The notes under the pieces: generated by a model
What the model was told of the DNA's origin: nothing
The model's database searches: none
The model's input: the letters and a program-made list of their open reading frames with translations, nothing else
Shown here: one piece after another, positions 23,280 through 33,047 of the stretch
Position numbering within the stretch: the stretch's first letter is position 1
How the letters are laid out: every line of letters starts with the position of its first letter
Position numbers and translations under genes: made by a program
From: Oscillospiraceae bacterium
GTDB taxonomy: Bacteria > Bacillota > Clostridia > Oscillospirales > JAAYXM01
Reading direction: 5' to 3'
DNA: 44,000 nucleotides
Assembly: GCA_017409405.1 (NCBI GenBank)
Contig: JAFQSU010000072.1
Span: 1-44,000 of the forward strand

Positions 23280-24224
23280 TTATATACTTTCAGAAGAGAT
23301 GAAATTTATCGAAGTCTGTAATAAGTCGGAAATATTTTCCGATTTATCTACTGCAATCCAATTGATATTTTTATTTCTCTTAAACCATGTCATCTGACGC
23401 TTTGCATATCTGCGCGATGCCTGCTTGATGCTTTCTGCGGCATCCCCAAGTGTGCTCTCGCCGTTAAAATAAGATATCATTTCTTTATATCCTATCGCCT
23501 GCATGGACGTGGATTTCGGATCCGTGCCTGCATCAAGAAGACGTTTTACCTCTTCGCAAAGCCCGTCTTTCAGCATCATGTCTACGCGAAGATTTATTCT
23601 TTCATACAGCTTTTCGCGGTCTTCAAACATAAGACCGATATATGTTGCATCAAAGCGTGCTTCCTTCAGTTTTGTGGCGTTATCGTGTTCGGTGATTGTC
23701 TTGCCTGTCGCCTTGTATATTTCAAGTGCCCGTATAACGCGCTTTACATTATTTTCGTGTATCTGCTCTGCACGCTCCGGATCAACAGTGCAAAGCAAGC
23801 CGTGGATATATGCGGCGCCCTTTTCTTCGTACAGAGCAAACAGCTCTTCGCGGTATTTTGTATCTCCCGAAAATTGTGCAAACTCCGTTCCGTTTACGAG
23901 CGAATCCACGTACAGACCCGTGCCGCCCGTGATTATGGGAAGCTTTCCGCGTGAGAGGATGTCCTCAACTATGGCGGTTGCATCGTCCACATACCTTGCC
24001 ACGGAATAGTTCTCCGACGGGTCAACTATTGAGAGCATGTGATGCGCAATCCCCTGCATTTCGGAGGCAGTAGGCTTTGCGGTACCAATATCCATACCTT
24101 TATATATCTGCATGGAATCGCACGAAACAACCTCACCGTCAAGCTTTTTTGCCAGTGCTATCGACAATGCTGTTTTCCCCGATGCCGTAGGTCCTACAAT
24201 ACATACAATTTTCTTCTTCGTCAT
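23280..24224 (-). CDS. miaA: tRNA dimethylallyltransferase MiaA
   Basis: MiaA adds the isopentenyl group to A37 of tRNAs reading U-starting codons. The 314-aa protein has P-loop GPTASGKTALSIALA (residues 10-24), DSMQIYKGMDIGTAKP, GGTGLYVDSL, and the tRNA-binding segment ASRRYAKRQMTWFKR. The tRNA-Leu(CAA) in this window is a typical substrate. It starts 6 bp after the mutL stop without a clear ribosome binding site, suggesting coupling. Its product is the substrate of MiaB, encoded at the head of the same cluster. Confidence 0.97.
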   Translation of the reverse strand: MTKKKIVCIVGPTASGKTALSIALAKKLDGEVVSCDSMQIYKGMDIGTAKPTASEMQGIAHHMLSIVDPSENYSVARYVDDATAIVEDILSRGKLPIITGGTGLYVDSLVNGTEFAQFSGDTKYREELFALYEEKGAAYIHGLLCTVDPERAEQIHENNVKRVIRALEIYKATGKTITEHDNATKLKEARFDATYIGLMFEDREKLYERINLRVDMMLKDGLCEEVKRLLDAGTDPKSTSMQAIGYKEMISYFNGESTLGDAAESIKQASRRYAKRQMTWFKRNKNINWIAVDKSENISDLLQTSINFISSESI

Positions 24225-24230
24225 ATCAAA

Positions 24231-26156
24231 TCATACTATGCGCTTGAACTTTCGTTCAAGGTCATTTTTTGTATACTCTATCATAACCGGTCTTCCGTGC
24301 GGACAATATCTGATATCGTCCTCGCAAAGTACACGGCGAGCTATCGCAAGAAGCTCTTCATCGCTGTTTTTCTGACCTGCTTTTATCGCAGCCTTGCAGG
24401 CAACCGAATACATCGTTTCCGAAATAACCTCGGGCTGAGCGGCACGCGCACCGCTTTTGAGGGTTTCTGCAAGACCGTCAAGCACAGACAGGGCATCGTT
24501 TGCATCAATTCCGTCGGGGACGGCTGATACCGCAACCTTACCCCCACCGAAATCGTCTATTTCAAAGCCGAGTCTTGAAAGCTCTACCTTGTTTTCAAGC
24601 AAAACCGCACATGCCCTTGAATCAAGTGAGACTATCTCGGGAGTGAGCAGAAGCTGGGTCTGAATTTCTCCCCGTGAGTTCTTCAGTTTTTCAAATATGA
24701 TGCGCTCGTGAGCCGCATGCTTATCAATAAAGAACACTGAGTTTTCGCATTCTGCGATGATATACGTATTCATCGCCTCGCCTATGAGGCGGATATCGGG
24801 AGTGTCAGCTTCTGCCTTCTGAATTTTTCCTTCAGGCTCAATCGCAGCCGCAGTCTCGACTTCTTTTCTGACTGTCGTTTGAGTTTTCTCCTCAAGAGGC
24901 TCAGTTTCCGGGGCTTCTACCTTATACGGGGTAAACTCTGATGACTTAAAAAGCATGCGCTGAGACGAAGCAAATATCGAGCCTGTTCTGCCGTTTGCAA
25001 ACACCGGCGGTTTTCTTTCTTCCGGAGGCTTTTTGACATTCGCTTCAGGCTCATACGCAACCTTTTCTTTTTTCGGTGAAATTATACTCTCTATCACCGT
25101 CTGATTTTCCGTGATGTTGTCTACAGGCACGGTTTTCGGTGCCGGCGGCGGAGGTGTCGGGCGTTTTTCGCTTCTTTCAAGTGCCGACTTTACACCGAAG
25201 TATACAACGTCAAACACATCCCGTTCAGCGGCAAACTTCACCTCGGTCTTTGCCGGATGAACATTTACATCCACCTGACCGAGCGGAATTTCCATCATAA
25301 GAACACAGGTCGGGAATCTCCCCTTCATAATGCGCTCTTTATAGGCATTATCAAGTGCAACAGACAGCATGCGTGATTTAACGGCTCTGCCGTTCACAAA
25401 GAAAAACTGTAGAGCACGGTTGCCTCGGCTACCCTGCGGAGTACATGAAAAGCCGCTTACCTTTATGCCCTTTTCCTGTATTGAGACCTCGTTCATATTG
25501 TTTACGAAATCACGACCGAAAATAGCGTACATACAGGACTTTAAAACTCCGTCACCCGGGGTATGAAGTACGTCTTTTCCGTCCTTTATAAACTTTACCG
25601 ACACCTCGGGGTGTGACAGTGCAACCGATTTCACAACCGATTCGACAGATGCCGCCTCGGTAGCATCTTTTTTCAGAAAGCGCATACGTGCCGGTGTGTT
25701 GTAAAAAAGCTCTCTTACGATTATTGTCGTACCGTTGGGACATCCCGACTCGCTTTCTCTTATAACGTTTCCTGCCTCTACCCTGAGAGCAGAACCAAGC
25801 TCACACTCACGTGTTTTTGTAATAAGGTCAATCTTTGATACGGATGAAATTGCGGCAAGAGCCTCGCCTCGGAACCCGAGAGTTGAAATTCCGCCGAGGT
25901 CGTCCGCTTTTGAAATCTTGCTTGTGGCATGGCGTAAAAATGCGGTTTTTGCATCCTCTCTGTCCATACCGCTTCCGTCGTCCGTGACACGGATATACGT
26001 AATTCCGCCGTTCTGAATTTCTACGGTGACGGATTCGGCATGAGCATCAATTGCGTTTTCCATAAGCTCTTTTACAACCGATGCAGGGTTCTCTACGACC
26101 TCGCCTGCCGCTATCATATTCGCAACATGCGTATCAAGCACATTTATACGTCCCAT
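24231..26156 (-). CDS. mutL: DNA mismatch repair protein MutL
   Basis: The 641-aa protein has the GHKL ATPase domain (IAAGEVVENPASVVKELMENAIDA, then DDGSGM and STLGFRGEALAAISSVSK), the S5-like domain (FFVNGRAVKSR, DVNVHPAKTEVKF), a Pro-rich linker (about residues 310-430), and a C-terminal dimerisation domain with the QHAAHERI-like DKHAAHERI and CPHGRP metal motifs. It therefore belongs to the endonuclease-type MutL. ATG 26156 with AAGGAGG is chosen; the longer frame overlaps mutS. It partners MutS encoded just upstream. Confidence 0.97.
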   Translation of the reverse strand: MGRINVLDTHVANMIAAGEVVENPASVVKELMENAIDAHAESVTVEIQNGGITYIRVTDDGSGMDREDAKTAFLRHATSKISKADDLGGISTLGFRGEALAAISSVSKIDLITKTRECELGSALRVEAGNVIRESESGCPNGTTIIVRELFYNTPARMRFLKKDATEAASVESVVKSVALSHPEVSVKFIKDGKDVLHTPGDGVLKSCMYAIFGRDFVNNMNEVSIQEKGIKVSGFSCTPQGSRGNRALQFFFVNGRAVKSRMLSVALDNAYKERIMKGRFPTCVLMMEIPLGQVDVNVHPAKTEVKFAAERDVFDVVYFGVKSALERSEKRPTPPPPAPKTVPVDNITENQTVIESIISPKKEKVAYEPEANVKKPPEERKPPVFANGRTGSIFASSQRMLFKSSEFTPYKVEAPETEPLEEKTQTTVRKEVETAAAIEPEGKIQKAEADTPDIRLIGEAMNTYIIAECENSVFFIDKHAAHERIIFEKLKNSRGEIQTQLLLTPEIVSLDSRACAVLLENKVELSRLGFEIDDFGGGKVAVSAVPDGIDANDALSVLDGLAETLKSGARAAQPEVISETMYSVACKAAIKAGQKNSDEELLAIARRVLCEDDIRYCPHGRPVMIEYTKNDLERKFKRIV

Positions 26157-26175
26157 AAAAATCCTCCTTCCGGAA

Positions 26176-28773
26176 TTATTCTGCCTCTCTTGCACGTTTG
26201 GCAATATCAAACAGCACGGATATTGCCTCAAGCGGAGAGAGTGTATTAACATCCATGTGGGAAAGCTCTCTTAAAATTTCGTCGCCTGCATGCGACCTTT
26301 TCTTTTCCTCGGGTATTATAAATTCGGGCTTGGATATAACACTTTCGCTTTCAAGTCCTTCAAGAATCTCTCTTGCACGCAATATTACGGAATCGGGAAT
26401 GCCTGCAAGGCGTGCAACCTCTATGCCGTAGCTGTCATCGGCGCTGCCGCGTACAATTTTCCGAAGAAACGTTATATCAAAGCCGTGTTTTTTAACGGCT
26501 ATGTTATAGTTCTTTACGCCGTCGAGCTTGCCCTCAAGTGCCGTAAGCTCATGGTAATGCGTTGCAAAAAGAGTTTTTGCGCCGATACACTTTTTGTCTG
26601 ACACGTATTCAATAACTGCACGGGCAATCGCCATGCCGTCAAAGGTCGATGTTCCTCTTCCTATTTCATCAAGGATAATAAGACTTTTCTTTGTTGCCTT
26701 CTTGATGATTTCTGAAACCTCGCTCATTTCGACCATGAACGTTGACTGGCCTGATGCAAGGTCATCGGATGCACCTATACGTGTAAAAATCCTGTCAACC
26801 ACGCCGATTTCTGCGCTCTTTGCCGGAACGAAGCAGCCCACCTGAGCCATCAGAGTTATAAGTGCAACCTGACGCATGAACGTAGATTTACCTGCCATAT
26901 TCGGTCCCGTGATAATCGCCATGCGGTCATCTGCACAGTCGAGCACGGCATCATTGGGAACAAACATCGTGTCCTTTATAACACGCTCAACAACCGGATG
27001 GCGTCCGTCACGGATGACTATCTTTGTGCCGTTTGTAACCTTCGGCTTATTGTAGCCGTAACGGGCGGCAACAGATGCGAAATTGACGAGAACGTCAACC
27101 GTTGCAAGGGATGCGGAGGTTTCCTGTATTTCAACCATCCTGCCTTTAATTTTTTCGCATATATCCTTAAACAGCTCATACTCAATGCGCTGAAGCTTTT
27201 CCTGCGCTCCGAGCACCATTGTTTCAAGCTCTTTGAGCTCCTGAGTAATATATCTTTCGCCGTTTGTAAGAGTCTGCTTTCTTATGTAACGGTCAGGGAC
27301 CTCGGAAAGATTTGACTTTGAAACCTCTATATAGTAGCCGAAAACACGGTTATATCCGATTTTCAGATTCTTGATGCCGGTTGCTTCCTTCTCCTTGGCG
27401 GCAAGGTTTGCCATATACCCCGTGCCGTTCTCCATCATATCACGAAGCTCATCAACCTCGGAGCTATAGCCCTCACGTATGATGTTGCCCTCACGGATGG
27501 TATTCGGCGCATCTTCGCTTATGGCATCGTCAATGAGCGCACGCATATCCGAAAGCTCGGAAATCTTCAAATTCAATTCCTTCAGCATCGGCACATCAAA
27601 GGCACTAAGCTTTTCCTTTATCGAAGGGATTGCGGCAAAGGTGTTTGCCATTGCTATGAGGTCACGGCCGTTTGCAATGCCGTATGCAATACGTCCGAAA
27701 AGACGTTCAATATCACGCACAGAACGGAGGCTCTCGGCTATTTCTTCCCTCGTCATGGGCTCTTTTACAAAAGCTTCAACGGAGTCAAGTCTTGCATTAA
27801 TTTCAGAAACGTCCATAAGCGGCTTTTCAAGCCAGCTTCGGAGCATACGGTTACCCATTGAGGTCTTTGTCTTGTCTATTGCCCAGAGAAGAGAACCACG
27901 CTTTTCTTTATTGCGCATCGTTTCACATATTTCAAGATTGCGGCGTGCAGTGTAGTCGAGAAGCATATACTCATCGCGCGAATAAAACCCAACCTTGTTA
28001 ATATGCGAAAGGCTTGTCTTCTGTGTCTGGTGAAGGTATGCAAGCAGCGCCCCTGCGGCATTTACGGTAATACCGCTCTCCTCAAAACCGAGCGAAGCTA
28101 TGTCTTCTGTATTAAAGTGTTCCTCTATTGCTCTTTTTGCGTTTTCATGCATGAAAACCTCACGGCTTCCCTGCTCTACATTCATTTTGAGGTTTGCCTT
28201 CATAAAATCGCACATAAATCTGTCCTGTGCAAAATCAAAATTGACAAAAGCCTCGGACGGAGAAAACTTCATAATTTCTCCCATTATCTGCTCGGAGACA
28301 TCCTCACCGTCAAGGGCACAGCAGGTTGCCTCGCCTGTCGATACATCGATAAAGCAAAGAGATGCCTTCTCACCGCTTAAATATATACTGCAGATAAAGT
28401 TATTTTTTGTTTCGTCGAGCATCGTGTTCTCAATAACGGTGCCCGGAGTGACGATTCGGACAATATCGCGTTCAACAAGCTTTTTGCCCTTTCCTGCCTC
28501 TTCCGTCTGTTCGCATATAGCAACCTTATAGCCCTTTGCGATAAGTCTTGCAATATACGTTTCGGCAGAATGGTACGGCACGCCGCACATGGGCGCACGC
28601 TCCGCCATGCCGCATTCCTTGCCGGTGAGCGTAAGCTCAAGCTCACGGGAAGCTATGTGCGCATCCTCAAAGAACATTTCGTAAAAATCGCCGAGCCTGA
28701 AAAACAGAATACTGTCTTTATTCTGCTCTTTGATCTGCAGATATTGAGTTATCATCGGAGAATACTTTTCCAT
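26176..28773 (-). CDS. mutS: DNA mismatch repair protein MutS
   Basis: This 865-aa protein recognises mispairs and loops. The mismatch-binding domain has FFRLGDFYEMFFEDA (Phe/Glu wedge motif GDFYE), and the ATPase domain has Walker A GPNMAGKST, DEIGRGTSTFDG (Walker B), and the ATHYHEL segment. The C-terminal dimerisation part ends normally. AGAGGGA precedes the ATG. It lies between miaB and mutL, the usual clostridial order. Confidence 0.98.
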   Translation of the reverse strand: MEKYSPMITQYLQIKEQNKDSILFFRLGDFYEMFFEDAHIASRELELTLTGKECGMAERAPMCGVPYHSAETYIARLIAKGYKVAICEQTEEAGKGKKLVERDIVRIVTPGTVIENTMLDETKNNFICSIYLSGEKASLCFIDVSTGEATCCALDGEDVSEQIMGEIMKFSPSEAFVNFDFAQDRFMCDFMKANLKMNVEQGSREVFMHENAKRAIEEHFNTEDIASLGFEESGITVNAAGALLAYLHQTQKTSLSHINKVGFYSRDEYMLLDYTARRNLEICETMRNKEKRGSLLWAIDKTKTSMGNRMLRSWLEKPLMDVSEINARLDSVEAFVKEPMTREEIAESLRSVRDIERLFGRIAYGIANGRDLIAMANTFAAIPSIKEKLSAFDVPMLKELNLKISELSDMRALIDDAISEDAPNTIREGNIIREGYSSEVDELRDMMENGTGYMANLAAKEKEATGIKNLKIGYNRVFGYYIEVSKSNLSEVPDRYIRKQTLTNGERYITQELKELETMVLGAQEKLQRIEYELFKDICEKIKGRMVEIQETSASLATVDVLVNFASVAARYGYNKPKVTNGTKIVIRDGRHPVVERVIKDTMFVPNDAVLDCADDRMAIITGPNMAGKSTFMRQVALITLMAQVGCFVPAKSAEIGVVDRIFTRIGASDDLASGQSTFMVEMSEVSEIIKKATKKSLIILDEIGRGTSTFDGMAIARAVIEYVSDKKCIGAKTLFATHYHELTALEGKLDGVKNYNIAVKKHGFDITFLRKIVRGSADDSYGIEVARLAGIPDSVILRAREILEGLESESVISKPEFIIPEEKKRSHAGDEILRELSHMDVNTLSPLEAISVLFDIAKRAREAE

Positions 28774-28800
28774 CTTTATCCCTCTGTCTTAAATAATTCA

Positions 28801-30201
28801 TCAGACAAGCTCGCCGTACATGCCCCACTTTGAAGAATCTGTTATGCGTGCTTTGGTGAAGGTACCCACAAGCGAAGAATCACCCTTAACGTAAACGGGG
28901 CGGTTACTCTCGGTACGTGCAAGGAGATTACAGCCGTTCTGCTCCTCCTGAACAGCTTCGACAAGAACATCAACCTCAGTCCCAAGAAGACCTGCGCTCT
29001 TTCTTGCCGTGATTTCGTCCTGCAGGTCAAACAGCTTCTGAAAGCGCTTTACCTTTTCACTTCTCGGAGTGGGGTCTTCCATCTCTGCGGCAGGAGTGCC
29101 GCTTCTCTTTGAATAAATAAACACAAACAAGCCGTCAAAGCCGATATCCTCTACAAGCTTCATCGTGCCGTCAAAATCTTCGTCCGTCTCACCGGGAAAA
29201 CCGACGATAACGTCACTTGTAACGGAGATATCGGGCATTTTGCTCCTTGCGTATCGGACAAGCTCACGGTATTTCGTGCTGTCATAACGTCTGTTCATAA
29301 GACCGAGAATTCTGTCACTTCCCGACTGGAACGGCAGGTGAATGTGATTTGCAACCTTTTCACACTTAGCCATAGTATCGAAAAGGCGCGGAGTTGCATC
29401 CTTCGGGTGACTTGTCATGAAGCGTATGCGAAAATCGCCGGGGATATCGTTTATAAGTTCAAGAAGCCCCGAAAAGTCTATATCCTCAGAAAGGTCGTTG
29501 CCGTAAGAATTTACGTTTTGACCAAGCAGGGTAACGTCACGGCAACCCTCTTCTACAAGGCGTGTAATTTCTTCAACTATCATACCCGGAGCACGTGACC
29601 GTTCACGACCTCTGACATACGGGACAATGCAGTACGTGCAGAAGTTGTTACAGCCGTACATAATCGAAACCCATGCCTTTGTCTTGTCCTTGCGGAGTAC
29701 GGGAAGCCCTTCGGCAATCACGCCGTCCGATGCTTCTATATCAAAAACACGTTTTTGCGTTGTAAGTGCACGGTAAAAAAGCTCAGGAAACCGCGGAAGT
29801 GCGTGAACACCGAAAACCATGTCTACATGACGGTAGCTTTTCTTTATCTTCTCCGCCATCTGAGGTTGCTGAACCATGCAGCCGCAAACGGCAATAAAAC
29901 AATTGCGCTTTCTCTTGACGTGAATAAGCTGACCTACGTTTCCTAAAACTCTCTGCTCGGCATGCTCACGGACAGCACAAGAGTTTATCACGATAACATC
30001 CGCATCACTTTCATCGTCAACCTGAATATATCCCATTTCACACAGTATACCGCGTATTATTTCGCTGTCTGCCTCGTTCTGCTGACAGCCGTATGTATCG
30101 ACAAAAGCGGTAAGGGTTTTTCCCATATTCATTTCCGCAACAGCGGAAATGAATTCCTGCTGACGGTGTATCATTTCATCAGGTAATTGTTTTATATTCA
30201 T
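28801..30201 (-). CDS. miaB: tRNA-2-methylthio-N6-dimethylallyladenosine synthase MiaB
   Basis: MiaB is a radical-SAM methylthiotransferase that converts i6A37 to ms2i6A37. The 466-aa protein has the UPF0004 domain (DTYGCQQNEADSE, INSCAVREHAEQRV, CGCMVQ: three auxiliary-cluster cysteines), the radical-SAM motif CNNFCTYC, RGRERSR, and a C-terminal TRAM domain. It is the first gene of the long minus-strand run. GGAGGAG precedes the ATG, and an extended -10 promoter lies upstream. Confidence 0.97.
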   Translation of the reverse strand: MNIKQLPDEMIHRQQEFISAVAEMNMGKTLTAFVDTYGCQQNEADSEIIRGILCEMGYIQVDDESDADVIVINSCAVREHAEQRVLGNVGQLIHVKRKRNCFIAVCGCMVQQPQMAEKIKKSYRHVDMVFGVHALPRFPELFYRALTTQKRVFDIEASDGVIAEGLPVLRKDKTKAWVSIMYGCNNFCTYCIVPYVRGRERSRAPGMIVEEITRLVEEGCRDVTLLGQNVNSYGNDLSEDIDFSGLLELINDIPGDFRIRFMTSHPKDATPRLFDTMAKCEKVANHIHLPFQSGSDRILGLMNRRYDSTKYRELVRYARSKMPDISVTSDVIVGFPGETDEDFDGTMKLVEDIGFDGLFVFIYSKRSGTPAAEMEDPTPRSEKVKRFQKLFDLQDEITARKSAGLLGTEVDVLVEAVQEEQNGCNLLARTESNRPVYVKGDSSLVGTFTKARITDSSKWGMYGELV

Positions 30202-30244
30202 CGCAGGCTCTCCTCCGACATGTCGTTATAAATAATCACAGTAT

Positions 30245-30253
30245 ATTATACCA
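30245..30253 (-). promoter_or_regulatory. extended -10 promoter of the miaB-mutSL-miaA-hfq cluster
   Basis: The minus strand reads TGGTATAAT (30253-30245), a TGn-extended perfect -10. No good -35 was found at 16-18 bp. Confidence 0.55.
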
Positions 30254-30280
30254 CATCTTGTAGGTAATTGAAATACTTTT

Positions 30281-31159
30281 CTACAATTTTTTTATCTTTA
30301 AACGGTACTGCTCCGGGCTCATGCCCATGCATGAAACAAACATCCTGTAAAACCCGTTATATGTGCTGTAGCCTACCTTTTCCGCTATCTCTGTTATGGC
30401 AGTATCGGTGTTTGTAAGCAAAAACACCGCCGCTCTGCACCGTATTTTTGAGACGAACTCACGAAAGTTCATTCCGAATTCCTTCTGTATTATTCTTGAA
30501 GTCTGCTTTTCACACAGATGAAGCGCCTTTGCGAGATGGCCGAGGGATATTTCCTTGTTGTAGTTATAATTTATATATTCCTCAATCATGATGCGGTAAA
30601 GCCCTTGCTCCTTGCCGTTTTTTCTCGCTTCGGCTTTCATTGGCAAAGCGTGTGTTTCCGGCTCCATATCACGGGCAAGACCCGTAACGAGAAGCAAAAA
30701 GTATGCTTTGAGCCTTACCTCAGACAAGCTGTTTTTTGAATGAAATTCAAAAAGTATGTTCCGAACAATCCCGCCGTACTTTTTTCCGTGAAGCATCTTT
30801 ATCCCCTTAACGGTTTCAAATGCACGGATTAAAAAGCTGTATATATCATTTTCCGTCTTTTTGTTAAGCCTTGCAACAGAAAAGCAAAAACTCATTTTCA
30901 CCGTCTTTTCAATTCCGTCAACACAGCTGTGTATGGTATACGGTTCGACAATGAGAATATCTGAATCCGCAATGGTGTATCTCCCTGACTCCGTGAGGAA
31001 CTCCGACTTTCCCTGTATCGCCATATGAAATTCAAAATCGCCATGATTGTGAACACGGAACTTATCCCCGAAGCCGAAGTCGAAAAAACCCCCCTGCATT
31101 TCTATCTTTATTATTGCATTTTCAATCTCTATAACAATAGCCTTTTCTGTCTGCTCCAT
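30281..31159 (-). CDS. AraC family transcriptional regulator
   Basis: The 292-aa protein has an N-terminal cupin-like sensor domain (GDKFRVHNHGDFEFHMAIQGKSEF, VEPYTIHSC) and a C-terminal pair of HTHs (ISLGHLAKALHLCEKQTSRIIQKEFG, then ITEIAEKVGYSTYNGFYRMFVSCMGMSPEQYR). It is probably the activator of the divergent SDR-AKR-Gfo operon and senses a sugar-like ligand. ATG 31159 lies 8 bp from AGGGG; the ATG two codons upstream is too close to it. The promoter is TTGAAG-17-TATCAT at 31205-31177 on the minus strand. Confidence 0.92.
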   Translation of the reverse strand: MEQTEKAIVIEIENAIIKIEMQGGFFDFGFGDKFRVHNHGDFEFHMAIQGKSEFLTESGRYTIADSDILIVEPYTIHSCVDGIEKTVKMSFCFSVARLNKKTENDIYSFLIRAFETVKGIKMLHGKKYGGIVRNILFEFHSKNSLSEVRLKAYFLLLVTGLARDMEPETHALPMKAEARKNGKEQGLYRIMIEEYINYNYNKEISLGHLAKALHLCEKQTSRIIQKEFGMNFREFVSKIRCRAAVFLLTNTDTAITEIAEKVGYSTYNGFYRMFVSCMGMSPEQYRLKIKKL

Positions 31160-31176
31160 ATACATCACCCCTTTAT

Positions 31177-31205
31177 ATGATACTAAATATATCTTAATAC
31201 TTCAA
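31177..31205 (-). promoter_or_regulatory. promoter of the araC-type gene
   Basis: TTGAAG (31205-31200), a 17-bp spacer and TATCAT (31182-31177) on the minus strand. Confidence 0.5.
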
Positions 31206-31262
31206 GCTTTTTATATTAACAGTTCGGACATTTTGCAAATATAAATACGCCTTTTCGTTTTG

Positions 31263-31292
31263 TTTACCCAACAAAAACGTATGTGATACAAT
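31263..31292 (+). promoter_or_regulatory. promoter of the SDR-AKR-Gfo operon
   Basis: TTTACC (31263-31268), an 18-bp spacer and TACAAT (31287-31292), 30 bp upstream of the SDR start. The weak -35 fits an AraC-activated promoter. Confidence 0.5.
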
Positions 31293-31321
31293 TATTACAC
31301 TACATAAGGAGGATGTTGTTT

Positions 31322-32107
31322 ATGGACGCAATGAAGCTTTTTGCCCTTTCCGGGAAAGTAGCAGTAGTAACGGGTGGTGCAGGTCTTTACGGAAAACAGA
31401 TTATATCCGCACTGTCATCTGCAGGTGCAACCGTGTATATGGCATCACGAAACCGTGAGAAAAATGCAGAGGTTGCAAAGGAGTTCTCATCTCATCGTGG
31501 AAGTGTAATCCCCGAAGAGGTTGACCTTCTCTCAGAGAAGAGCATTCTCTCCCTTTGTGACAGAGTTTACGAAAAAGAGGGACGTGTTGATATCCTTGTC
31601 AACAACGCAGTTTTGCGTTGCACAAGCGGTTACACCGACTCGTCCGAGGCTTTTGAAAAAAGCATGAGTGCCAACGCAACAGGTCTTTTCATTATATCGC
31701 GCGCCTTCGGTGACCGCATGGCAAAGGAAAACCGTGGTTCTATTATAAACATCGGCTCATACATGGGCATTCTCGGTCCCGATTACAGCTTGTACGAGGG
31801 AACCGGCATGAACGCAAACGGTGCCCCGGGAGACTACTTCTTCCACAAGGGTGGCATGACAAACTACACAAAATTTCTCGCCGGACACTACGGAGAATAC
31901 AACATACGCTGCAACTGCCTCGAGCTTGGCGGTCTTTATAACGGTCAGCCGGAGGAATTTGTCAGACGCTATTCCCAAAAGACCATGCTCGGCAGAATGG
32001 CAAACGAAACAGACCTTATGGGCGCAATAATTTATCTTGCAAGCGACGCCTCCGCTTACGTTACGGGTGCAATCATTCCCATAGACGGCGGCTACAGCGC
32101 AAAGTAG
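31322..32107 (+). CDS. SDR family oxidoreductase (PtmA-like)
   Basis: This 261-aa SDR has the cofactor motif TGGAGLYG, a form usual in PtmA-type sugar-modifying SDRs rather than the common TGGxxGIG. VNNAVLR follows, with catalytic Ser146, Tyr172 and Lys176 (YFFHK). Between Ser and Tyr lie about 12 extra residues (GPDYSLYEGTGMNANG), a feature shared with flagellin-sugar SDRs. The substrate is probably a sugar derivative; this is inference. ATG 31322 follows GGAGGA. It is the first gene of a three-oxidoreductase operon divergent from an AraC regulator. Confidence 0.9.
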   Translation: MDAMKLFALSGKVAVVTGGAGLYGKQIISALSSAGATVYMASRNREKNAEVAKEFSSHRGSVIPEEVDLLSEKSILSLCDRVYEKEGRVDILVNNAVLRCTSGYTDSSEAFEKSMSANATGLFIISRAFGDRMAKENRGSIINIGSYMGILGPDYSLYEGTGMNANGAPGDYFFHKGGMTNYTKFLAGHYGEYNIRCNCLELGGLYNGQPEEFVRRYSQKTMLGRMANETDLMGAIIYLASDASAYVTGAIIPIDGGYSAK

Positions 32108-32115
32108 GTGATACC

Positions 32116-33042
32116 GTGAAAAAAACAATAAAAAACGGGTTTGAAATCTCTGAATTTACATTGGGCACCGTCCAGCTCGGGATGGACTACGGAATAAACA
32201 ACAAAAGCGGAGCGCCGTCAACTGCCGAGGCGTTTGATATCCTCAAAACCTCACTGGATGCCGACATAACATCCTTTGATACCGCCGGTGCATACGGTCA
32301 CAGTGAGGATATCCTCGGCGAGTATTTTGAAAAATCAGACAAAACTCCCTCCATAATAACAAAAGTTCACCCAAAGGACGTTTCGCCTGACCTCCTTTTT
32401 GATTCGCTTGTGCAGGAGGTCAAGACCTCATGTAAGCGATTAAAGCTTACGTCAATACCTTTTCTCATGCTTCACCGCGAAAGTTATATTAAAAAATACG
32501 GCGACAAGCTTATGAATGCACTTCTTAAATTGAAAAATGAAGGGCTTGTCGCAAATCTTGGCGTTTCGTTTTCTGACAAGGACGAGATACGGACCCTTTG
32601 TGACCCTAATGTTTTCGACTGCGTACAGCTTCCTCTCAATCTGTTTGACAACAAGGAAATCGACGACGGAACCGTGAAATATCTCGAAGAGTGCGGTGTT
32701 GCGGTATTTGTCCGCAGTATATATCTTCAGGGTGTTTTCTTTATGGAGCCCGACGCACTCCCTACACATTTATCCTCTGCAAAAGAACCCCTTCAGAAAA
32801 TACGCGAAATTGCAAAGGCTGAGAATATGAGTCTTTCTGAGTTTGCCCTCTCGTTCATACGGTCGGCAGACGGCGTAACGTCTGTTGTTCTCGGATGTGA
32901 AACAGCAGCTCAGGTAAAGGAAAATGCAAAGCTTTTCACAGACAAGAGCATTTCTGCTTCTTCCCAAAAAAGCATTGCACGTATATGTGAAGAAATAGAC
33001 CCCATAGTCGTGCGACCGTGGGAATGGCCGAAAGGAGTTTGA
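32116..33042 (+). CDS. aldo/keto reductase
   Basis: The 308-aa (alpha/beta)8-barrel NAD(P)H-dependent oxidoreductase has the catalytic tetrad Asp55, Tyr60, Lys83 and His120 visible (DTAGAYG, ITKVH, LMLH). LGTVQLGMDYGINN at the start is typical of AKRs linked to sugar metabolism. The start is GTG at 32116, 8 bp after the SDR stop, with a weak TAGGTG ribosome binding site. It works on a carbonyl or alcohol of the same pathway as the neighbouring SDR and Gfo/Idh genes; the substrate is unknown. Confidence 0.92.
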   Translation: MKKTIKNGFEISEFTLGTVQLGMDYGINNKSGAPSTAEAFDILKTSLDADITSFDTAGAYGHSEDILGEYFEKSDKTPSIITKVHPKDVSPDLLFDSLVQEVKTSCKRLKLTSIPFLMLHRESYIKKYGDKLMNALLKLKNEGLVANLGVSFSDKDEIRTLCDPNVFDCVQLPLNLFDNKEIDDGTVKYLEECGVAVFVRSIYLQGVFFMEPDALPTHLSSAKEPLQKIREIAKAENMSLSEFALSFIRSADGVTSVVLGCETAAQVKENAKLFTDKSISASSQKSIARICEEIDPIVVRPWEWPKGV

Positions 33043-33047
33043 GTATT

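Noticed and set aside
22205..30186. Many 60-170-codon plus-strand ORFs opposite hlyD-like, miaA, mutL, mutS and miaB
   Set aside because: They are antisense shadows of well-supported genes without ribosome binding sites or family features.
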